Assembly (NCBI RefSeq): GCF_020991065.1
Contig: NZ_CP087710.1
Coordinates: 124,001 to 188,000, forward strand
Length of the DNA stretch: 64,000 bases
Source: Nocardioides okcheonensis
GTDB lineage: Bacteria; Actinomycetota; Actinomycetes; Propionibacteriales; Nocardioidaceae
Direction of reading: 5' to 3'
Under the pieces are notes generated by a model. It had not been told where the DNA came from and made no database searches. It was given only the letters and a program-made list of their open reading frames with translations. Positions 47,376 through 56,694 of the stretch are shown one piece after another (the stretch's first letter is position 1; each line of letters starts with the position of its first letter). The translations under genes and the position numbers were made by a program.

Positions 47376-48302
47376 GTGAGGGAGACCATGATCTCGGCGC
47401 GGGGGCTGCGCAAGTCGTTCGGGGACTTCGAGGCCGTCAAGGGCATCGACGTCGACGTGCTGCAGGGCGAGGCCTTCGGGTTCCTCGGCCCCAACGGCGC
47501 CGGCAAGTCGAGCACGATGCGGATGATCGCCTCGGTCAGCCCGGTGAGCGGCGGCGAGCTGCGGATCCTCGGCATGGACCCCGCCACCGACGGCCCCGCG
47601 ATCCGCGGTCGGCTCGGGGTGTGCCCGCAGGAGGACACCCTCGACAACGAGCTCAACGTCTTCGACAACCTCTACATCTACGGCCGGTACTTCGGCCTCG
47701 ACCGCGCCACCTGCCGCGAGCGCGCGACCGAGCTGCTCGAGTTCGCGCAGATCACCGAGAAGGCGAAGGCGAAGGTCGAGGACCTCTCGGGCGGCATGAA
47801 GCGCCGCCTGACGATCGCGCGCAGCCTGATCAACAACCCCGACGTGCTGCTGCTCGACGAGCCCACCACCGGCCTCGACCCGCAGGCCCGCCACGTCCTG
47901 TGGGACCAGCTGTTCCGGCTCAAGCAGGCCGGCGTCACCCTCGTCATCACCACCCACTACATGGACGAGGCCGAGCAGCTGTGCGACCGGCTCGTCGTCA
48001 TGGACAAGGGCGTGATCGCCGCCGAGGGCTCGCCCCGCGAGCTGATCGACGCCCACTCCACGCGCGAGGTGGCCGAGCTGCGCTTCGGCGTCGGTGAGCA
48101 CGAGGCGCTCGCGGAGAAGGTCGCGGACCTCGGCGAGCGGGTCGAGGTGCTGCCCGACCGGCTCCTGGTCTACAGCGACCACGGCGAGGACGTCGTCACG
48201 GCCGTCATCGAGCGCGGCCTCCAGCCGATCGCGACGCTCGTGCGCCGCTCCACCCTCGAGGACGTCTTCCTGCGCCTCACCGGCCGGAGCCTGGCCGACT
48301 GA
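47376..48302 (+). CDS. ABC-2 type exporter ATPase (DrrA/NodI-like)
   Basis: 308 residues. Walker A GPNGAGKSS, Q-loop CPQEDTLD, signature LSGGMKRRLTIA, Walker B VLLLDEPTTGLD, and H-loop TTHYMDEAE. A C-terminal regulatory tail follows. TAGGGT (47362–47367) is 8 nt before GTG 47376, suggesting a leaderless start; ATG 47388 with GGGAG upstream is the alternative. It couples by TGATG to the first permease. NodI/DrrA-type pumps export lipids, antibiotics or oligosaccharides; the cargo is unknown. Confidence 0.92.
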   Translation: MRETMISARGLRKSFGDFEAVKGIDVDVLQGEAFGFLGPNGAGKSSTMRMIASVSPVSGGELRILGMDPATDGPAIRGRLGVCPQEDTLDNELNVFDNLYIYGRYFGLDRATCRERATELLEFAQITEKAKAKVEDLSGGMKRRLTIARSLINNPDVLLLDEPTTGLDPQARHVLWDQLFRLKQAGVTLVITTHYMDEAEQLCDRLVVMDKGVIAAEGSPRELIDAHSTREVAELRFGVGEHEALAEKVADLGERVEVLPDRLLVYSDHGEDVVTAVIERGLQPIATLVRRSTLEDVFLRLTGRSLAD

Positions 48303-49123
48303 TGGCGTCCACGGCCTCCGCCCCCCGACCCGCCGGCACCCTCTCGGTGTGGGAGGGCATGGCGCGCCAGTACGACTACTGGCTGACCGTCTACAAGCGC
48401 ACCTGGCGCGGGGGAGTGGCGAACTCCTTCGTGACCCCGCTGTTCTACGTCCTGGCGATGGGCGTGCTGCTCGGCGGCTTCATCGACGCCGACCCCGCGC
48501 GGCTCGAGGGCGCCACCTCGTACCTCGCCTTCATCGTGCCCGGGCTGGTGGCGGCGCACGCGATGACGCTGGCGGTGAGCGAGTCGACCTACCCCGTCAT
48601 GGGCGCGATCAAGTGGCACAAGACCTTCTTCGCCCAGCTCGCCACGCCGCTGGCGGTGCGCGACCTGGTCAACGCGTTCCTGGCCTTCGTGGTCTTCCGG
48701 GTGGCGTCCGCGTGCGCGGTGTTCATGCTCGTGCTCGCCCCCTTCGGCGTCTTCGAGACCTGGTGGGGACCGCTGCTGGCGTGGGTGGCGCAGGTGCTCG
48801 TCGGCACCGCCTTCGCCGCGATCACGTTCGGCTACTCCGCGCGGCTGCGCTCCGAGGAGGGCTTCGGGCTGGTCTTCCGGCTCGGGGTGCTGCCGCTCAC
48901 GCTGTTCTCCGGGGCGTTCTTCCCGATCAGCAACCTCGGCCCGGTGCTGGAGTGGGTCGCCCGCCTGACGCCGCTGTGGCACGGCGTCTCGCTGTCGCGG
49001 ATGTTCTGCCTCGACACCGTCGACTGGCCGCTGGCGGCGGTCAACCTCGCGGTCCTCGTCGGGCTCACCGTGGTGGGCTGGGTGTGGTCGGTGCGCGGCC
49101 TCGACAAGCGGCTGGAGGTCTGA
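48302..49123 (+). CDS. ABC-2 type permease 1 (NodJ/DrrB-like)
   Basis: 273 residues with six hydrophobic helices and an ABC-2 membrane domain (PLFYVLAMGVLLG; LTLFSGAFFPISNL typical of NodJ-like proteins). ATG 48302 overlaps the ATPase stop by one base. With the next gene it forms a heterodimeric membrane channel for the ATPase. Confidence 0.9.
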   Translation: MASTASAPRPAGTLSVWEGMARQYDYWLTVYKRTWRGGVANSFVTPLFYVLAMGVLLGGFIDADPARLEGATSYLAFIVPGLVAAHAMTLAVSESTYPVMGAIKWHKTFFAQLATPLAVRDLVNAFLAFVVFRVASACAVFMLVLAPFGVFETWWGPLLAWVAQVLVGTAFAAITFGYSARLRSEEGFGLVFRLGVLPLTLFSGAFFPISNLGPVLEWVARLTPLWHGVSLSRMFCLDTVDWPLAAVNLAVLVGLTVVGWVWSVRGLDKRLEV

Positions 49124-49124
49124 G

Positions 49125-49931
49125 GTGGCCGTCGTGTCCGGGGTCGCGATCCCCGCTCCGCTGACGCCGGTGGGCGCCGCCCGCCTGCTGGTGCTGCGCA
49201 ACTTCCTCGTCTACCGCTCGGCCTGGAAGCTGTTCCTCACCGGGTTCCTCGAGCCGGTCCTCTACCTCTTCTCGATCGGCATCGGCGTCGGCCAGCTCAT
49301 CGACTCCTTCGAGTTCCACGGCGAGCAGGTGCCCTACGCCGCCTTCGTCGCGCCGGCCATGCTCGCCACCTCGGCCTTCAACGGGGCGCTGCTGGACAGC
49401 ACGTTCAACGTGTTCTTCAAGCTCAAGTACGAGAAGCTCTACGACCAGATGCTCGCCACGCCGCTGTCGACCGGCGACATCGCGCGCGGCGAGATCATCT
49501 GGGGCCTGCTGCGCGGGTCGGTCTACTCCGCCGCCTTCCTCGTGGTGATGCTCGCGATGGGGCTCGTGGAGTCGTGGTGGGCGGTGCTGGCGCTGCCGGC
49601 GACCGTGCTGATCGCGTTCGCGTTCTCGGCCGTGTGCATGGCGCTGACGACGTGGATGAAGAGCTGGCAGGACTTCGACAAGATCACGCTCGCCCAGATG
49701 CCGCTGTTCCTGTTCTCCGCGACCTTCTTCCCCGTCGAGGCCTTCGGCGACGGGGTGCTGCGCTGGGTCGTCGAGGCCACCCCGCTCTACCGCGGGGTCG
49801 TGCTGTGCCGCGAGCTCACGACCGGCGTGGTCACCTGGGAGTCGGCGGTGTCGGTCGTCTACCTCGCGGTGATGGGCGTGATCGGGCTGCTCGTCGTCCG
49901 CCGGCGGCTCGACACGCTGCTGCTGACCTGA
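49125..49931 (+). CDS. ABC-2 type permease 2 (NodJ/DrrB-like)
   Basis: 268 residues, six hydrophobic helices, the same family as permease 1 but diverged (PVLYLFSIGIGVGQLI; LFLFSATFFPVEAFG). GTG 49125 starts 2 nt after the stop of permease 1. The two permeases and ATPase are one transcription unit; a small hairpin follows the stop. Confidence 0.9.
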   Translation: MAVVSGVAIPAPLTPVGAARLLVLRNFLVYRSAWKLFLTGFLEPVLYLFSIGIGVGQLIDSFEFHGEQVPYAAFVAPAMLATSAFNGALLDSTFNVFFKLKYEKLYDQMLATPLSTGDIARGEIIWGLLRGSVYSAAFLVVMLAMGLVESWWAVLALPATVLIAFAFSAVCMALTTWMKSWQDFDKITLAQMPLFLFSATFFPVEAFGDGVLRWVVEATPLYRGVVLCRELTTGVVTWESAVSVVYLAVMGVIGLLVVRRRLDTLLLT

Positions 49932-49946
49932 GGCCGAGCGGCCTCA
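49929..49946 (+). terminator. Possible weak terminator of the ABC exporter operon
   Basis: TGAGGCC-GAGC-GGCCTCA, a 7-bp stem that includes the stop codon of permease 2. The 132 bp up to the next gene also hold TAGCGT (49995–50000), a likely -10 for that gene, and no other gene. Confidence 0.4.
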
Positions 49947-50063
49947 CGGCCCGCACCCCCCCAGGTGGTGGTATCGGCAGCGGCGACACAGGCGTAGCGT
50001 CCTTGGCGGCTTCACGCCTGCGGCCGCCCTCGCGGGGCGGCGGGAGGGAGGGGGTGGGGTGCC

Positions 50064-50639
50064 ATGGCTGCAGGATCTCGCCCGAGGGTGCCGGACCCGG
50101 CGACGCCCCGGAGCACGGGGCCGCCCACGACGCGTGGCGGGCACGCCGCGGCCTGGATCCTGTCCCTCCTGGCCACCGGGGTGTCGACCTACGCGCTCGA
50201 GGCGCTGGCCACCGCGGCCGGCATCCTGCTCGCGACCTCCGGGGTCCTCGACGGCCTGGACCACGGAGTCCTGCTGGCCGCGCTGGGGATCAGCTACGGG
50301 GTGTGGGCCCTCGGGCTCAGGACCAACCTGCGCGAGAACCATGCGCTGCTGGGCCGTACGGGGACGAGCACCAACGTGCTGTCGAAGGCCGCGCACGACC
50401 TGGCCCTGGCGCGGTCGTGCGGTCCGCGGGCGCTGCGGCTGGCGTCCTCCGGGGGCTACGTGGCGTCGGAGGTCGTCAAGGAGGTGCCCTACTACGCCGG
50501 CGCGTTCGGAGCCACCGTCGTGACCGACTCCATCTCCTCGTCCGACGCGCTCGTCTTCCTCATCGGCACCAACCTGGGCGCAGGGGCCTACGAGCACGGG
50601 CTGGGCAGGCTGACCCGCCTCCTGCTGGCGCGGCGGTGA
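50064..50639 (+). CDS. Membrane protein, unknown function
   Basis: 191 residues. A proline/serine-rich N terminus (1–27) precedes two hydrophobic helices (about 29–55 and 62–82), a polar stretch with several Arg/His, and a last weakly hydrophobic part. I recognise no family. ATG 50064 follows a G-rich stretch that can act as a ribosome binding site. It lies alone between the ABC operon and the leaderless acyl-CoA synthetase gene. Confidence 0.7.
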   Translation: MAAGSRPRVPDPATPRSTGPPTTRGGHAAAWILSLLATGVSTYALEALATAAGILLATSGVLDGLDHGVLLAALGISYGVWALGLRTNLRENHALLGRTGTSTNVLSKAAHDLALARSCGPRALRLASSGGYVASEVVKEVPYYAGAFGATVVTDSISSSDALVFLIGTNLGAGAYEHGLGRLTRLLLARR

Positions 50640-50688
50640 GCCGCGCCCCACTGGCGGCGCGTCCGGGGGCGCACGTAGGTTTCCGGGC

Positions 50689-52317
50689 ATGGATGCAGAC
50701 GTGACGTCGTACGCCCGGGGAGAGACCACGCCGGCCCTGCTCGAGGAGACCATCGGGGCGAACCTGTCGCGCACCGTCGCGACCCACGCCGACCGCGAGG
50801 CGCTGGTCGAGTGCGCCAGCGGCCGGCGCTGGACCTGGGCCGAGCTGGACCGTGACGTCGACGAGCTCGCGCGCGGCCTGATGGGCGCCGGGATCCAGCA
50901 GGGCGACCGCGTCGGCATCTGGGGACCCAACAGCGCGGAGTGGACGCTCGTGCAGTTCGCCACCGCCCGGATCGGCGCGATCCTCGTCAACGTCAACCCG
51001 GCCTACCGCACCCACGAGTTCGCCTACGTCGCCAACCAGTCCGGCATGCGGCTGCTGGTGGCCGCGACGTCCTTCAAGACCAGCGACTACCGCGCGATGA
51101 TCGAGGAGACGCGGGTCGACACGCGCGCGCTCGAGCGCGTGGTGCACCTCGACGACGAGGAGAGCTGGGCGGGACTGCTGGCCGACGGCCGTCGCGTGAC
51201 GGCCGACGACCTGGCGCAGCGAGCGGCGTCGCTCGACCCGAACGACCCGATCAACATCCAGTACACGTCCGGCACGACGGGGTTCCCCAAGGGCGCGACC
51301 CTCAGCCACCGCAACATCCTCAACAACGGCTACCTCGTCGGCGAGGTGTGCGGCTACACCGAGGCCGACCGGGTCTGCATCCCGGTGCCGTTCTACCACT
51401 GCTTCGGGATGGTGATGGGCAACCTGGCCTGCTCCACCCACGGCGCCACGATGGTCATCCCGGCGCCCGGCTTCGACCCCGCGCTGACGCTGCGGGCGAC
51501 GGCCGACGAGTCGTGCACCTCGCTCTACGGCGTGCCGACGATGTTCATCGCCGAGTGGGCGCTCCCCGACGTCGAGACCTACGACCTGTCGTCGGTGCGC
51601 ACCGGGATCATGGCCGGCTCGCCGTGCCCCGAGGAGATGATGAAGAAGCTCATCGCCGCCGGCATCGACGAGATGACGATCGCCTACGGCATGACCGAGA
51701 CGTCGCCCGTCTCGATGCAGACCCGCCGCGACGACTCGCTCGAGCGCAAGGTGGGCACGGTGGGCCGGGTCTGCCCGCACCTCGAGGTCAAGGTCGTGGA
51801 CCCGCTGACCGGCGAGACGCTGCCGCGCGGCGAGGCCGGCGAGTTCTGCACCCGCGGCTACTCGGTGATGCTCGGCTACTGGGACGAGGAGGAGAAGACC
51901 CGCGAGGCCATCGACGCCGACGGCTGGATGCACACCGGCGACCTCGGCGTGATGGACGAGAGCGGCTACGTCCGGATCACCGGGCGGATCAAGGACATGG
52001 TGATCCGCGGCGGCGAGAACGTCTACCCGCGCGAGATCGAGGAGTTCCTCTACACGCACCCCGACATCGAGGACGTGCAGGTGGTCGGCGTCCCGGACCA
52101 GAAGTACGGCGAGGAGCTGTGTGCGTGGCTGCGGATGCGGTCGGGCTCCACCCCGCTCGACGCCGAGGCCGTGCGTGCGTTCGCGACCGGCAAGCTGGCG
52201 CACTACAAGATCCCGCGCTACGTCATGGTGGTCGAGGAGTTCCCGATGACCGTCACCGGCAAGGTCCGCAAGGTCGAGATGCGCGAGGTGTCGACCCGCG
52301 AGCTCGGGCTGGCCTGA
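50689..52317 (+). CDS. AMP-binding acyl-CoA synthetase (FadD-like)
   Basis: 542 residues of the ANL superfamily: P-loop YTSGTTGFPKGATLSH near residue 190, YGMTETSP, GWMHTGDLG, and the hinge and catalytic-lysine region GRIKDMVIRGGENVYP and MTVTGKVRK. It activates fatty or other carboxylic acids to acyl-CoA via acyl-AMP. TAGGTT (50676–50681) 7 nt before ATG 50689 marks a leaderless promoter. The chain-length preference cannot be read. Confidence 0.93.
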   Translation: MDADVTSYARGETTPALLEETIGANLSRTVATHADREALVECASGRRWTWAELDRDVDELARGLMGAGIQQGDRVGIWGPNSAEWTLVQFATARIGAILVNVNPAYRTHEFAYVANQSGMRLLVAATSFKTSDYRAMIEETRVDTRALERVVHLDDEESWAGLLADGRRVTADDLAQRAASLDPNDPINIQYTSGTTGFPKGATLSHRNILNNGYLVGEVCGYTEADRVCIPVPFYHCFGMVMGNLACSTHGATMVIPAPGFDPALTLRATADESCTSLYGVPTMFIAEWALPDVETYDLSSVRTGIMAGSPCPEEMMKKLIAAGIDEMTIAYGMTETSPVSMQTRRDDSLERKVGTVGRVCPHLEVKVVDPLTGETLPRGEAGEFCTRGYSVMLGYWDEEEKTREAIDADGWMHTGDLGVMDESGYVRITGRIKDMVIRGGENVYPREIEEFLYTHPDIEDVQVVGVPDQKYGEELCAWLRMRSGSTPLDAEAVRAFATGKLAHYKIPRYVMVVEEFPMTVTGKVRKVEMREVSTRELGLA

Positions 52318-52324
52318 CCGGAGC

Positions 52325-52803
52325 TCAGGCGAGCACCAGGGAGTACCACGCCAGGTCGATCCACCGGTCGAACTTGCGGCCCACCTGCCGCATCACCCCG
52401 ACCTCCTCGAAGCCGCACGCCTCGTGCAGGCGCTGGCTCGCCGGGTTGGGCAGGGCGACGCCGGCCACGACGGCGTGCACCCCGTCCGCGCGCAGCAGCG
52501 CCAGCAGGGCGTCGTACATCTGCCTGCCGACGCCGAGTCCCTGGTGGCCGGGCGCGACGTAGACGGTGCTCTCGCGCGTGTGGACGTAGGCCGGCTTGGG
52601 CCGGTAGGGCGCGGCGGAGACCCAGCCGACCACCTCGCCGTCGTCTCCGCGACGAGGAAGTGGTCGTCGGCGGCGAGCTTCTCCTCCCAGAACTCCGTCG
52701 GTCGCGGCTCGTGGTCGAAGGTGGCGTGCCCCTCGCGCGCCTCGCGTCCGTAGATGGCGGCGACGGCGGGCAGGTCGGCGGGAACTGCGCGGCGGATGTC
52801 CAT
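52325..52803 (-). pseudogene. GNAT family N-acetyltransferase with a frame break
   Basis: N-terminal part from ATG 52803 reads MDIRRAVPADLPAVAAIYG, and the C-terminal part reads GWVSAAPYRPKPAYVHTRES and the acetyl-CoA loop HQGLGVGRQMYDALL. The two lie in different frames; the shift is at 52642–52645, where loss of one base (or gain of two) separates HFLVAE from DGEVVGW. Restored, it is about 159 residues, a phosphinothricin-acetyltransferase-like GNAT. Either a recent mutation or a sequence error. Confidence 0.82.
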
Positions 52804-52845
52804 TCCACCCATTGTCCCCGGCGCGGGGGCTGGTTGGATGCAGGC

Positions 52846-53391
52846 GTGAGCAGCACCCCCGACATCACACCCGACACCAAGGACTGGACCTGGGTCCTCG
52901 AGCGCCCGTGCCCCGACTGCGGCTTCGACCCGTCCTCCCAGGGCCTCGCCGACCTGCCCGGGCTGCTCCACGACACGGCGATGACCTGGTCGGAGGTCCT
53001 GGCGCGCGCCGACGTGCGCGAGCGACCGGCTCCGGGTGTGTGGTCGCCGCTGGAGTACGCGTGCCACGTGCGTGACGTGCACCTGCTCTTCGCCGAGCGG
53101 GTGCGACTCATGCTGGAGCAGGACGGACCGACGTTCGACAACTGGGACCAGGACGTCACCGCCGTCGAGAGCGCCTACGGCTCGCAGGACCCCGGGGAGG
53201 TCGCCGGCGACCTGATCGGGGCGGCCGGTGCGGTCGCCGGGCTCTACGCCGGTGTCGACGCGGACGCGGCGAGCCGGCGCGGCACGCGGTCCAACGGCGA
53301 CGAGTTCACCGTCGCCTCGCTGGGCAGCTACCACCTCCACGACGTGGTCCACCACCTGCACGACGTGGGTGCGCAGGAGGACCGCGCGTGA
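52846..53391 (+). CDS. DinB-superfamily protein
   Basis: 181 residues from GTG 52846. It begins with CPDCGFD (residues 18–24) and carries a DinB_2-type helix bundle with histidines YACHVRDVH and YHLHDVVHHLHDV that can form a metal site. Members may be thiol (mycothiol)-dependent transferases; the substrate is unknown. Its stop overlaps the following methyltransferase start (GTGA), so the two are coupled. Confidence 0.85.
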   Translation: MSSTPDITPDTKDWTWVLERPCPDCGFDPSSQGLADLPGLLHDTAMTWSEVLARADVRERPAPGVWSPLEYACHVRDVHLLFAERVRLMLEQDGPTFDNWDQDVTAVESAYGSQDPGEVAGDLIGAAGAVAGLYAGVDADAASRRGTRSNGDEFTVASLGSYHLHDVVHHLHDVGAQEDRA

Positions 53392-54005
53392 ACGAGACCG
53401 TCCGCTCCTACGACCGCGACGCCGCGGCCTACGTCGCCAGCACCGCGACGATGACCGCCTCGGTGCGCGCCCGGATCGAGAACCTCGCCGCCCGGGTGGG
53501 GCCGGGGGCACGCGTGCTCGAGATCGGCTCCGGCGGGGGCCGTGACGCGCTGGCGATGGAGGAGCTCGGGCTGCGGGTCCGGCGCACCGACGTCACGCCC
53601 GCCTTCGTCGCGCTGCTCCGGGAGCAGGGCCACGAGGCCGACCTCCTCGACCCGCTCGTCGACGACCTGACGTCACCCGACGGCGCGTACGACGCCGTGT
53701 GGGCCAACGCCTCGCTCCTGCACGTGGCGCGCGCGGACCTCCACGCCGTGCTCGCCCGCCTGGCCTCGGTGACGCGTGCCGGTGGCGCGCTCCTCGTCGC
53801 GGTCAAGGAGGGCGACGGCGACGGGTGGTCCACCCACGGGTCGATCACCAGCCGCCGCCACTTCACGTACTGGCGCGCCGAGGCACTGGGGCAGGTCGTC
53901 GCGGACGCCGGGTGGACCGACGTCGAGGTCCGGTCCGGTCTGGAGGGGAAGAGGTCGGAGTCGTGGCTCGAGCTGTCGGCCGTGCGTGGGACCGTGTCCC
54001 CATGA
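53388..54005 (+). CDS. Class I SAM-dependent methyltransferase
   Basis: 205 residues with the SAM-binding motif VLEIGSGGGRDALAME (about 43–58), motif II AVWANASLLHV, and a C-terminal part with HFTYWRAEAL. Small-molecule methylation is most likely; the substrate is unknown. GTG 53388 overlaps the DinB stop, and its own stop overlaps the DUF3046 start, so translation runs through four genes to the MFS gene. Confidence 0.9.
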   Translation: MNETVRSYDRDAAAYVASTATMTASVRARIENLAARVGPGARVLEIGSGGGRDALAMEELGLRVRRTDVTPAFVALLREQGHEADLLDPLVDDLTSPDGAYDAVWANASLLHVARADLHAVLARLASVTRAGGALLVAVKEGDGDGWSTHGSITSRRHFTYWRAEALGQVVADAGWTDVEVRSGLEGKRSESWLELSAVRGTVSP

Positions 54006-54196
54006 GGCACACCGAGTTCTGGGCGCGGCTAGACGACGCCCTGGGCCGCGACTACTCGCGCAGCTGGGCGGAGCTGACCGTCCTGCGCGACCTCGACGGC
54101 CGCACCACGCGGGAGGCGATCGACGCCGGGATGTCGCCCAAGGAGGTCTGGGCAGCCGTGCGCCGCCAGCTCGAGCTGCCCGCGAGCGAGCGGTGA
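54002..54196 (+). CDS. DUF3046 protein
   Basis: 64 residues (MRHTEFWARLDDALG … AVRRQLELP). DUF3046 proteins are small and typically lie near recA in actinobacteria, as here. Function unknown. Overlaps the methyltransferase stop (ATGA) and the MFS start (GTGA). Confidence 0.9.
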   Translation: MRHTEFWARLDDALGRDYSRSWAELTVLRDLDGRTTREAIDAGMSPKEVWAAVRRQLELPASER

Positions 54197-55446
54197 CCGG
54201 CACGGTCGAGCAGGTCGACCTCGCCGCCCTCCAGCGCCGCACGGTCCGCACCCTCGTCGTCTCCCAGGCGATCGGCGCCGTGGGCGTCACCATCGGCGTG
54301 GCCACGGCCTCGCTCCTCGCCCGGGACATCTCCGGGAGCGAGACCCAGGCCGGTCTCGCCCAGACCTTCCAGGTCCTCGGCACCGCCGGTGCGGCCTACG
54401 CGCTGGCCCGGCTGATGCGTCGGCGCGGTCGACGGGTGGGCCTGGTCACCGGCTACCTGGTCGGGGCCGCTGGCGCCGTGCTCGCGGTCGTCGCGGGCGT
54501 CGTCGACTCCATGGCGGTGCTGCTGCTCGGCGCGCTCCTGCTCGGCGCCACCACGGCGGTCAACAACGGCTCGCGCTACGCCGCCACCGACCTCGCCACC
54601 GAGGCCCACCGCGCCCGGGCGCTCTCGGTCGTGGTGTGGGCCACCACCATCGGCGCCGTCGCGGGGCCGAACCTCACCGGCGCGGGCGGCAGCGTCGCGC
54701 GCTCGCTCGGGATCCCCGCGCTCACCGGTGGCTTCGCGATCGGGTCCGTGGTGCTGGTGGTGGCGGCGGCGTGGGTCGCGTGGCGGCTGCGGCCCGACCC
54801 GCTGCTGGTCGCCCAGCAGGTCGCGGGCGTCAGCGCCGAGGTGGCCGACGGCCCCGGCGGCCGGTCGTGGACCCGCTCCGCCGCGGTCGTGCGCGACGTG
54901 CCGGCGGTCGGCGCGGCGGTCGTGGCCATGGCGTGCGCCCACGCGGCGATGGTGACCGTGATGATCATGACCCCGCTGCACATGGAGCACGGCGGCGCAC
55001 ACCTCGAGGTGATCGGCTTCGTCATCTCCGTCCACGTGCTCGGGATGTTCGCGTTCGCGCCGGTGATGGGGTGGGCGGCCGACCGGTTCGGTCGCAGCGC
55101 CGTCCTGGTCGCCGGGGGAGCGGTGCTGCTGGTGTCGCTGGCGCTGTGCGGCTCGTCGCCCGAGGGGTCGTCGTGGCAGATCTTCACCGGCCTGTTCCTG
55201 CTCGGGCTGGGCTGGTCGGCCGCCACGGTCGCTGCCTCCACCGTGGTCGCCGACCGCACGCCGGTCGAGGCCCGCACCGACGTGCAGGGCACCTCCGACA
55301 TGGCGATGGCGCTCACCGCCGCGGGCGGTGGGGCGCTGGCCGGCGTGATCGTGGGGTCGCTGGGCTACGCCGCTCTCGCGCTCTTCGCGGCGCTGCTCGC
55401 GCTGGCCGTCGTCGTCGCCGGTGCCGTGACCGGCCGCCACGGCTGA
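54193..55446 (+). CDS. MFS transporter
   Basis: 417 residues from GTG 54193, about 12 hydrophobic helices with the MFS loop GWAADRFGRSAVL in the second half and LMRRRGRRVGL in the first. It exports or imports a small molecule; it is unassigned. It lies between DUF3046 and recA, which are neighbours in many relatives, so it is probably inserted. A hairpin follows its stop. Confidence 0.88.
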   Translation: MTGTVEQVDLAALQRRTVRTLVVSQAIGAVGVTIGVATASLLARDISGSETQAGLAQTFQVLGTAGAAYALARLMRRRGRRVGLVTGYLVGAAGAVLAVVAGVVDSMAVLLLGALLLGATTAVNNGSRYAATDLATEAHRARALSVVVWATTIGAVAGPNLTGAGGSVARSLGIPALTGGFAIGSVVLVVAAAWVAWRLRPDPLLVAQQVAGVSAEVADGPGGRSWTRSAAVVRDVPAVGAAVVAMACAHAAMVTVMIMTPLHMEHGGAHLEVIGFVISVHVLGMFAFAPVMGWAADRFGRSAVLVAGGAVLLVSLALCGSSPEGSSWQIFTGLFLLGLGWSAATVAASTVVADRTPVEARTDVQGTSDMAMALTAAGGGALAGVIVGSLGYAALALFAALLALAVVVAGAVTGRHG

Positions 55447-55456
55447 GCCGCGATTC

Positions 55457-55473
55457 CCCGGCGACACGCCGGG
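55457..55473 (+). terminator. Terminator after the MFS gene
   Basis: CCCGGCG (55457–55463), ACA, CGCCGGG (55467–55473): a 7-bp perfect stem 11 bp after the stop codon, before the recA control region. Confidence 0.55.
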
Positions 55474-55488
55474 CCGGCACCTGCCGTC

Positions 55489-55500
55489 GAACACCTGTTC
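55489..55500. promoter_or_regulatory. SOS box (LexA site) of recA
   Basis: GAAC-ACCT-GTTC, a perfect match to the actinobacterial LexA core GAACN4GTTC, set in TCGAAC…GTTCGG. It lies 4 bp upstream of the TACTGT -10 (55505–55510), so LexA binding would block the promoter. Confidence 0.92.
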
Positions 55501-55504
55501 GGGC

Positions 55505-55510
55505 TACTGT
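55505..55510 (+). promoter_or_regulatory. -10 element TACTGT of recA
   Basis: TACTGT right after the SOS box. Transcription would start near 55517, giving a 5' leader of about 125 nt before ATG 55642. Confidence 0.55.
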
Positions 55511-55538
55511 GCGTCCACAGGTACGACGAGGGGCGAGG

Positions 55539-55547
55539 TTGTCCACA
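55539..55547 (+). promoter_or_regulatory. DnaA-box-like TTGTCCACA in the recA leader
   Basis: TTGTCCACA equals the actinobacterial DnaA box. A weaker copy, GCGTCCACA, lies at 55511–55519. Both lie between the -10 and the recA start. Confidence 0.5.
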
Positions 55548-55641
55548 GCGTGTGACGGTCCTGATCAGGGGCTGTCGGTGGCTCGCCCTAGCGTCGCAGA
55601 CGTACCTACACATCACTCACTCGAGAGAACGGGACACAGCA

Positions 55642-56694
55642 ATGGCTGGTGCAGACCGCGAGAAGGCCCTCGATGCCGCCCTCGCCCAGGTGGAGAAGCA
55701 GTTCGGCAAGGGCTCGGTCATGCGACTGGGCGACGAGACGCGTGCCCCGCTCGAGGTGATCCCCACGGGGTCGATCGCCCTCGACGTGGCCCTCGGGCTC
55801 GGCGGTCTCCCGCGCGGCCGCGTCGTGGAGATCTACGGCCCGGAGTCCTCCGGAAAGACGACGGTCGCGCTCCACGCGGTGGCGAGCGCCCAGGCGGCCG
55901 GCGGCATCGTCGCCTTCATCGACGCCGAGCACGCGCTCGACCCGGAGTACGCGAAGGCCCTCGGCGTCGACACCGACGCGCTGCTCGTCTCCCAGCCCGA
56001 CTCCGGTGAGCAGGCGCTCGAGATCGCCGACATGCTGATCCGCTCGGGCGCCCTGTCGCTGATCGTCATCGACTCGGTCGCCGCGCTCGTGCCGCGCGCC
56101 GAGATCGAGGGCGAGATGGGCGACAGCCACGTCGGCCTCCAGGCCCGCCTGATGAGCCAGGCGCTGCGGAAGATGACCGGTGCGCTCAACAACGCCGGCA
56201 CCACCGCGATCTTCATCAACCAGCTGCGCGAGAAGATCGGCGTGATGTTCGGCTCGCCGGAGACCACGACCGGTGGTCGGGCGCTGAAGTTCTACTCCTC
56301 GGTGCGCCTCGACGTGCGTCGCATCGAGACGCTCAAGGACGGCACCGACATGGTCGGCAACCGCACCCGCGTCAAGGTCGTCAAGAACAAGGTCGCGCCG
56401 CCGTTCAAGCAGGCCGAGTTCGACATCATGTACGGCAAGGGCATCAGCCGCGAGGGCGGCCTGATCGACGTGGGCGTGGAGGCGGGCCTGATCCGCAAGG
56501 CCGGCGCCTGGTACACCTACGAGGGCGACCAGCTCGGCCAGGGCAAGGAGAACTCGCGCAACTTCCTGCGCGACAACCCCGACCTGGCCAACGAGATCGA
56601 GAAGCTGATCCTGGAGAAGCTCGGCGTCACGCCGGTCGTCGACGCGCCCGCCGACGGCCTGAGCGACGAGCCCATCGGGGTCGATGACTTCTGA
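55642..56694 (+). CDS. recA: Recombinase RecA
   Basis: 350 residues. Walker [10 protein letters not shown] near residue 68, Walker [14 protein letters not shown]1/L2 loop regions, and [13 protein letters not shown]. It performs strand exchange and activates LexA self-cleavage. ATG 55642 is the family start; an open frame upstream covers the leader only. recX overlaps its end by 11 bp. LexA control is directly visible upstream. Confidence 0.98.
   Translation: MAGADREKALDAALAQVEKQFGKGSVMRLGDETRAPLEVIPTGSIALDVALGLGGLPRGRVVEIYGPESSGKTTVALHAVASAQAAGGIVAFIDAEHALDPEYAKALGVDTDALLVSQPDSGEQALEIADMLIRSGALSLIVIDSVAALVPRAEIEGEMGDSHVGLQARLMSQALRKMTGALNNAGTTAIFINQLREKIGVMFGSPETTTGGRALKFYSSVRLDVRRIETLKDGTDMVGNRTRVKVVKNKVAPPFKQAEFDIMYGKGISREGGLIDVGVEAGLIRKAGAWYTYEGDQLGQGKENSRNFLRDNPDLANEIEKLILEKLGVTPVVDAPADGLSDEPIGVDDF

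Noticed and set aside
55552..55641. N-terminal extension of recA
   Set aside because: It covers the leader downstream of the SOS box and the DnaA-like site; the family start is ATG 55642.
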